A stretch of 64,000 nucleotides of DNA, from contig OX637361.1 in the NCBI GenBank assembly GCA_951799405.1, forward strand, positions 7,587,156-7,651,155, read 5' to 3'. The DNA is from Agapetus fuscipes. Taxonomy: Eukaryota; Arthropoda; Insecta; Trichoptera; Glossosomatidae. Below the pieces are notes generated by a model. That model was given only the letters and a program-made list of their open reading frames with translations. It was not told the DNA's origin and made no database searches. The position numbers were made by a program, and so were the translations under genes. Of this stretch, positions 62,765-64,000 are shown in pieces (the stretch's first letter is position 1; each line of letters opens with the position of its first letter).

Positions 62765-62850
62765 CGATGGTATACCCATTCACATTTTTTGTTTCTGCCG
62801 ACGTTTCGCTTCCACGAGCGGATAGCCTTTTCAGGGCTGGTTATCAAAGC
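62765..62850 (-). repeat. Possible Penelope-like terminal remnant
   Basis: On the minus strand ccctgaaaaggctatccgct, cgtggaagcgaaacgtcggc and agaaacaaaaaatgtg. The gcgaaacgtcgg phrase after a short stem resembles the GAAA position of hammerhead-bearing Penelope ends. No coding part. Confidence 0.3.
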
Positions 62851-63657
62851 GACGTGGGGGTCCGCTCGCGTCCGCTTCCCATTGGTAACCAGCCAAAAGT
62901 TCGAATACAAAAGAAGTTTTTATGAAAAGATAAAAAAAATCATCTGCCAAAGAAAGGTTAGCATCATAATAATTAAAGTCCACATTAAGAAAATTTAAAA
63001 ATAAAAAAATACAAAAAAATAACAATTTGAATTTTTCCATTGTACAGATATAACAAGAGATATTCATTATTATTTTATTTAAATAAATTCCTGATAATTT
63101 AATACAATTATTATTCACGGTAAAATAGAAAAATATACCTACTTTATAATGACGCCATTTTTATTTAATTTATCCAACATAAAATAAGTTAACACGAGCT
63201 GAAAAGTTAATAATTATTTTCTGATTAAAATCAGCTTATCGCAAACATCCGTTACTATTTAAAAAAATGAGATTGTGGTTAAAATTAACTAATTGTTGTT
63301 TAATTTCGTGGAAAATTCGTTGACCAAGAAAACCATAAGGTTTTCAGAGTATTTATTACAAAAATATAAAACAAATCTCATTGTTACACCTACGTTTTAA
63401 ATATACGGAAAAATTAGGAAAAAATATTGTTTTGGAATTTTGCCCAGTTTCTTGCTATTAAACCACATCCTTTTTCATCTATGATTTACACTAACGTTTT
63501 GATAGCGATATCTATAAAATTCCCGTTTTAAAATAAATAATTTAATTATGTACGCTACGCTACACAGCTAGAAATATGTATTTTGTACATTTTAATTTTA
63601 TTATTTTACTTAGTGATCGTCTGTTTCGTATAGTTATATTTAATTAATTATTTGTGT
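62851..63657. other. AT-rich stretch, nothing recognised
   Basis: No exon or repeat recognised. Confidence 0.35.
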
Positions 63658-63860
63658 TCCTCGACTTATAGGTTGGTATGAAACCCAATCTCAAAATATG
63701 AACATAAGCCCCGCAACTCTTGCCGACCATCTCTGAAAAAGGGGTGACATTTGCAAAGTGAACCATTTTTAACAGTATGGGTGGTCAGCCTCATACCAAC
63801 CTACAAGTCAAGAAATACAAATAAAAAATATCATTTAAGTATATAAAAACAACAAAACCT
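63658..63860 (-). repeat. T250 repeat with an inverted 5' edge
   Basis: Minus-strand first half of T250 (63682..63815, extending into RTE-1-like untranslated sequence to about 63860). At 63658..63681 it is joined to a plus-strand copy of the 5' edge (ttcctcgacttataggttgg), so its two ends are inverted repeats. Confidence 0.6.
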
Positions 63861-64000
63861 AAAAAAAATAATACGATATTTATTTAATACTTGGTAGATT
63901 TCATAAAACAATATAGATTTTCAACGGTGGTGGAATGATCGGAGCGAAAACGCCTAGCTGATTGTTTAAAAAAAGAAAATCAGTCGGCAAACAGTGCACC

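Noticed and set aside
937..63860. CRISPR-like array of regularly repeated units
   Set aside because: T250 copies are 250 bases long, on both strands, irregularly spaced and linked to a LINE; this is a eukaryotic interspersed repeat.
29190..64000. Runt domain exons of the RUNX gene
   Set aside because: I looked on the minus strand for the conserved Runt domain segments and found none; they may be beyond the window or in short exons that cannot be recognised by eye.

Overview
This is a eukaryotic, AT-rich, repeat-dominated window. The two host genes I can recognise are both insect-type, and the repeat inventory (RTE and L2 LINEs, several tRNA-headed SINEs, Helitron-like ends, Penelope remnants, hAT and Harbinger copies) fits a moth or butterfly. 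Lepidoptera is an inference; insect is much safer. There is no prokaryotic gene content, no operon and no CRISPR array.

Host genes. Both lie on the minus strand and are only partly inside the window. The first coding exon of Clic (chloride intracellular channel / GST-like protein) is at 16938..17006 with a canonical splice donor; its other exons are not visible, so its first intron apparently runs off the left edge. The last two coding exons of a RUNX-family transcription factor are at 28852..28980 and 24011..24612; the second ends in the VWRPY Groucho-binding motif, and the exon phases fit exactly. The Runt DNA-binding domain was not found and should lie to the right of 64000 or in short exons I missed.

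Repeats. The main repeat is a 250-base unit, here called T250, present about 33 times on both strands. It is the 3' end of an RTE-like LINE (RTE-1) whose longest copy, 19966..22860, keeps an uninterrupted 838-codon frame. Many T250 copies stop at the same 5' position with unrelated DNA beyond it, so T250 may also move as a separate short element. Other families: RTE-2 fragments; a Jockey/CR1-like LINE (48721..51318) inserted inside a T250; an L2-like LINE (60478..61930) with two further fragments; SINE-A, SINE-B and SINE-C plus a SINE-A/SINE-B chimera; Penelope-like ends carrying hammerhead-ribozyme-like folds, including an inverted pair at 18728..19645; hAT-type elements at 10778..11057 and 30369..30743 with perfect 8-base target duplications; a dead Harbinger element (53091..54247); a Helitron-like element (35653..38895) with a tandem duplication and a long ATGT microsatellite; foldback elements and MITEs; and two probable solo LTRs.

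Layout. 1..16.9 kb: probable Clic intron 1, full of repeats. 17..24 kb: Clic 5' end, one LTR, the Penelope pair and the long RTE-1. 24..29 kb: 3' end of the RUNX gene. 29..64 kb: probably RUNX intron or upstream sequence, a stack of nested transposons with no host exon I can defend. Nothing here forms a new defence or metabolic system; the most interesting material is retroelement biology, namely T250, the Penelope inverted pair with covarying hammerhead-like folds, and the SINE chimera.
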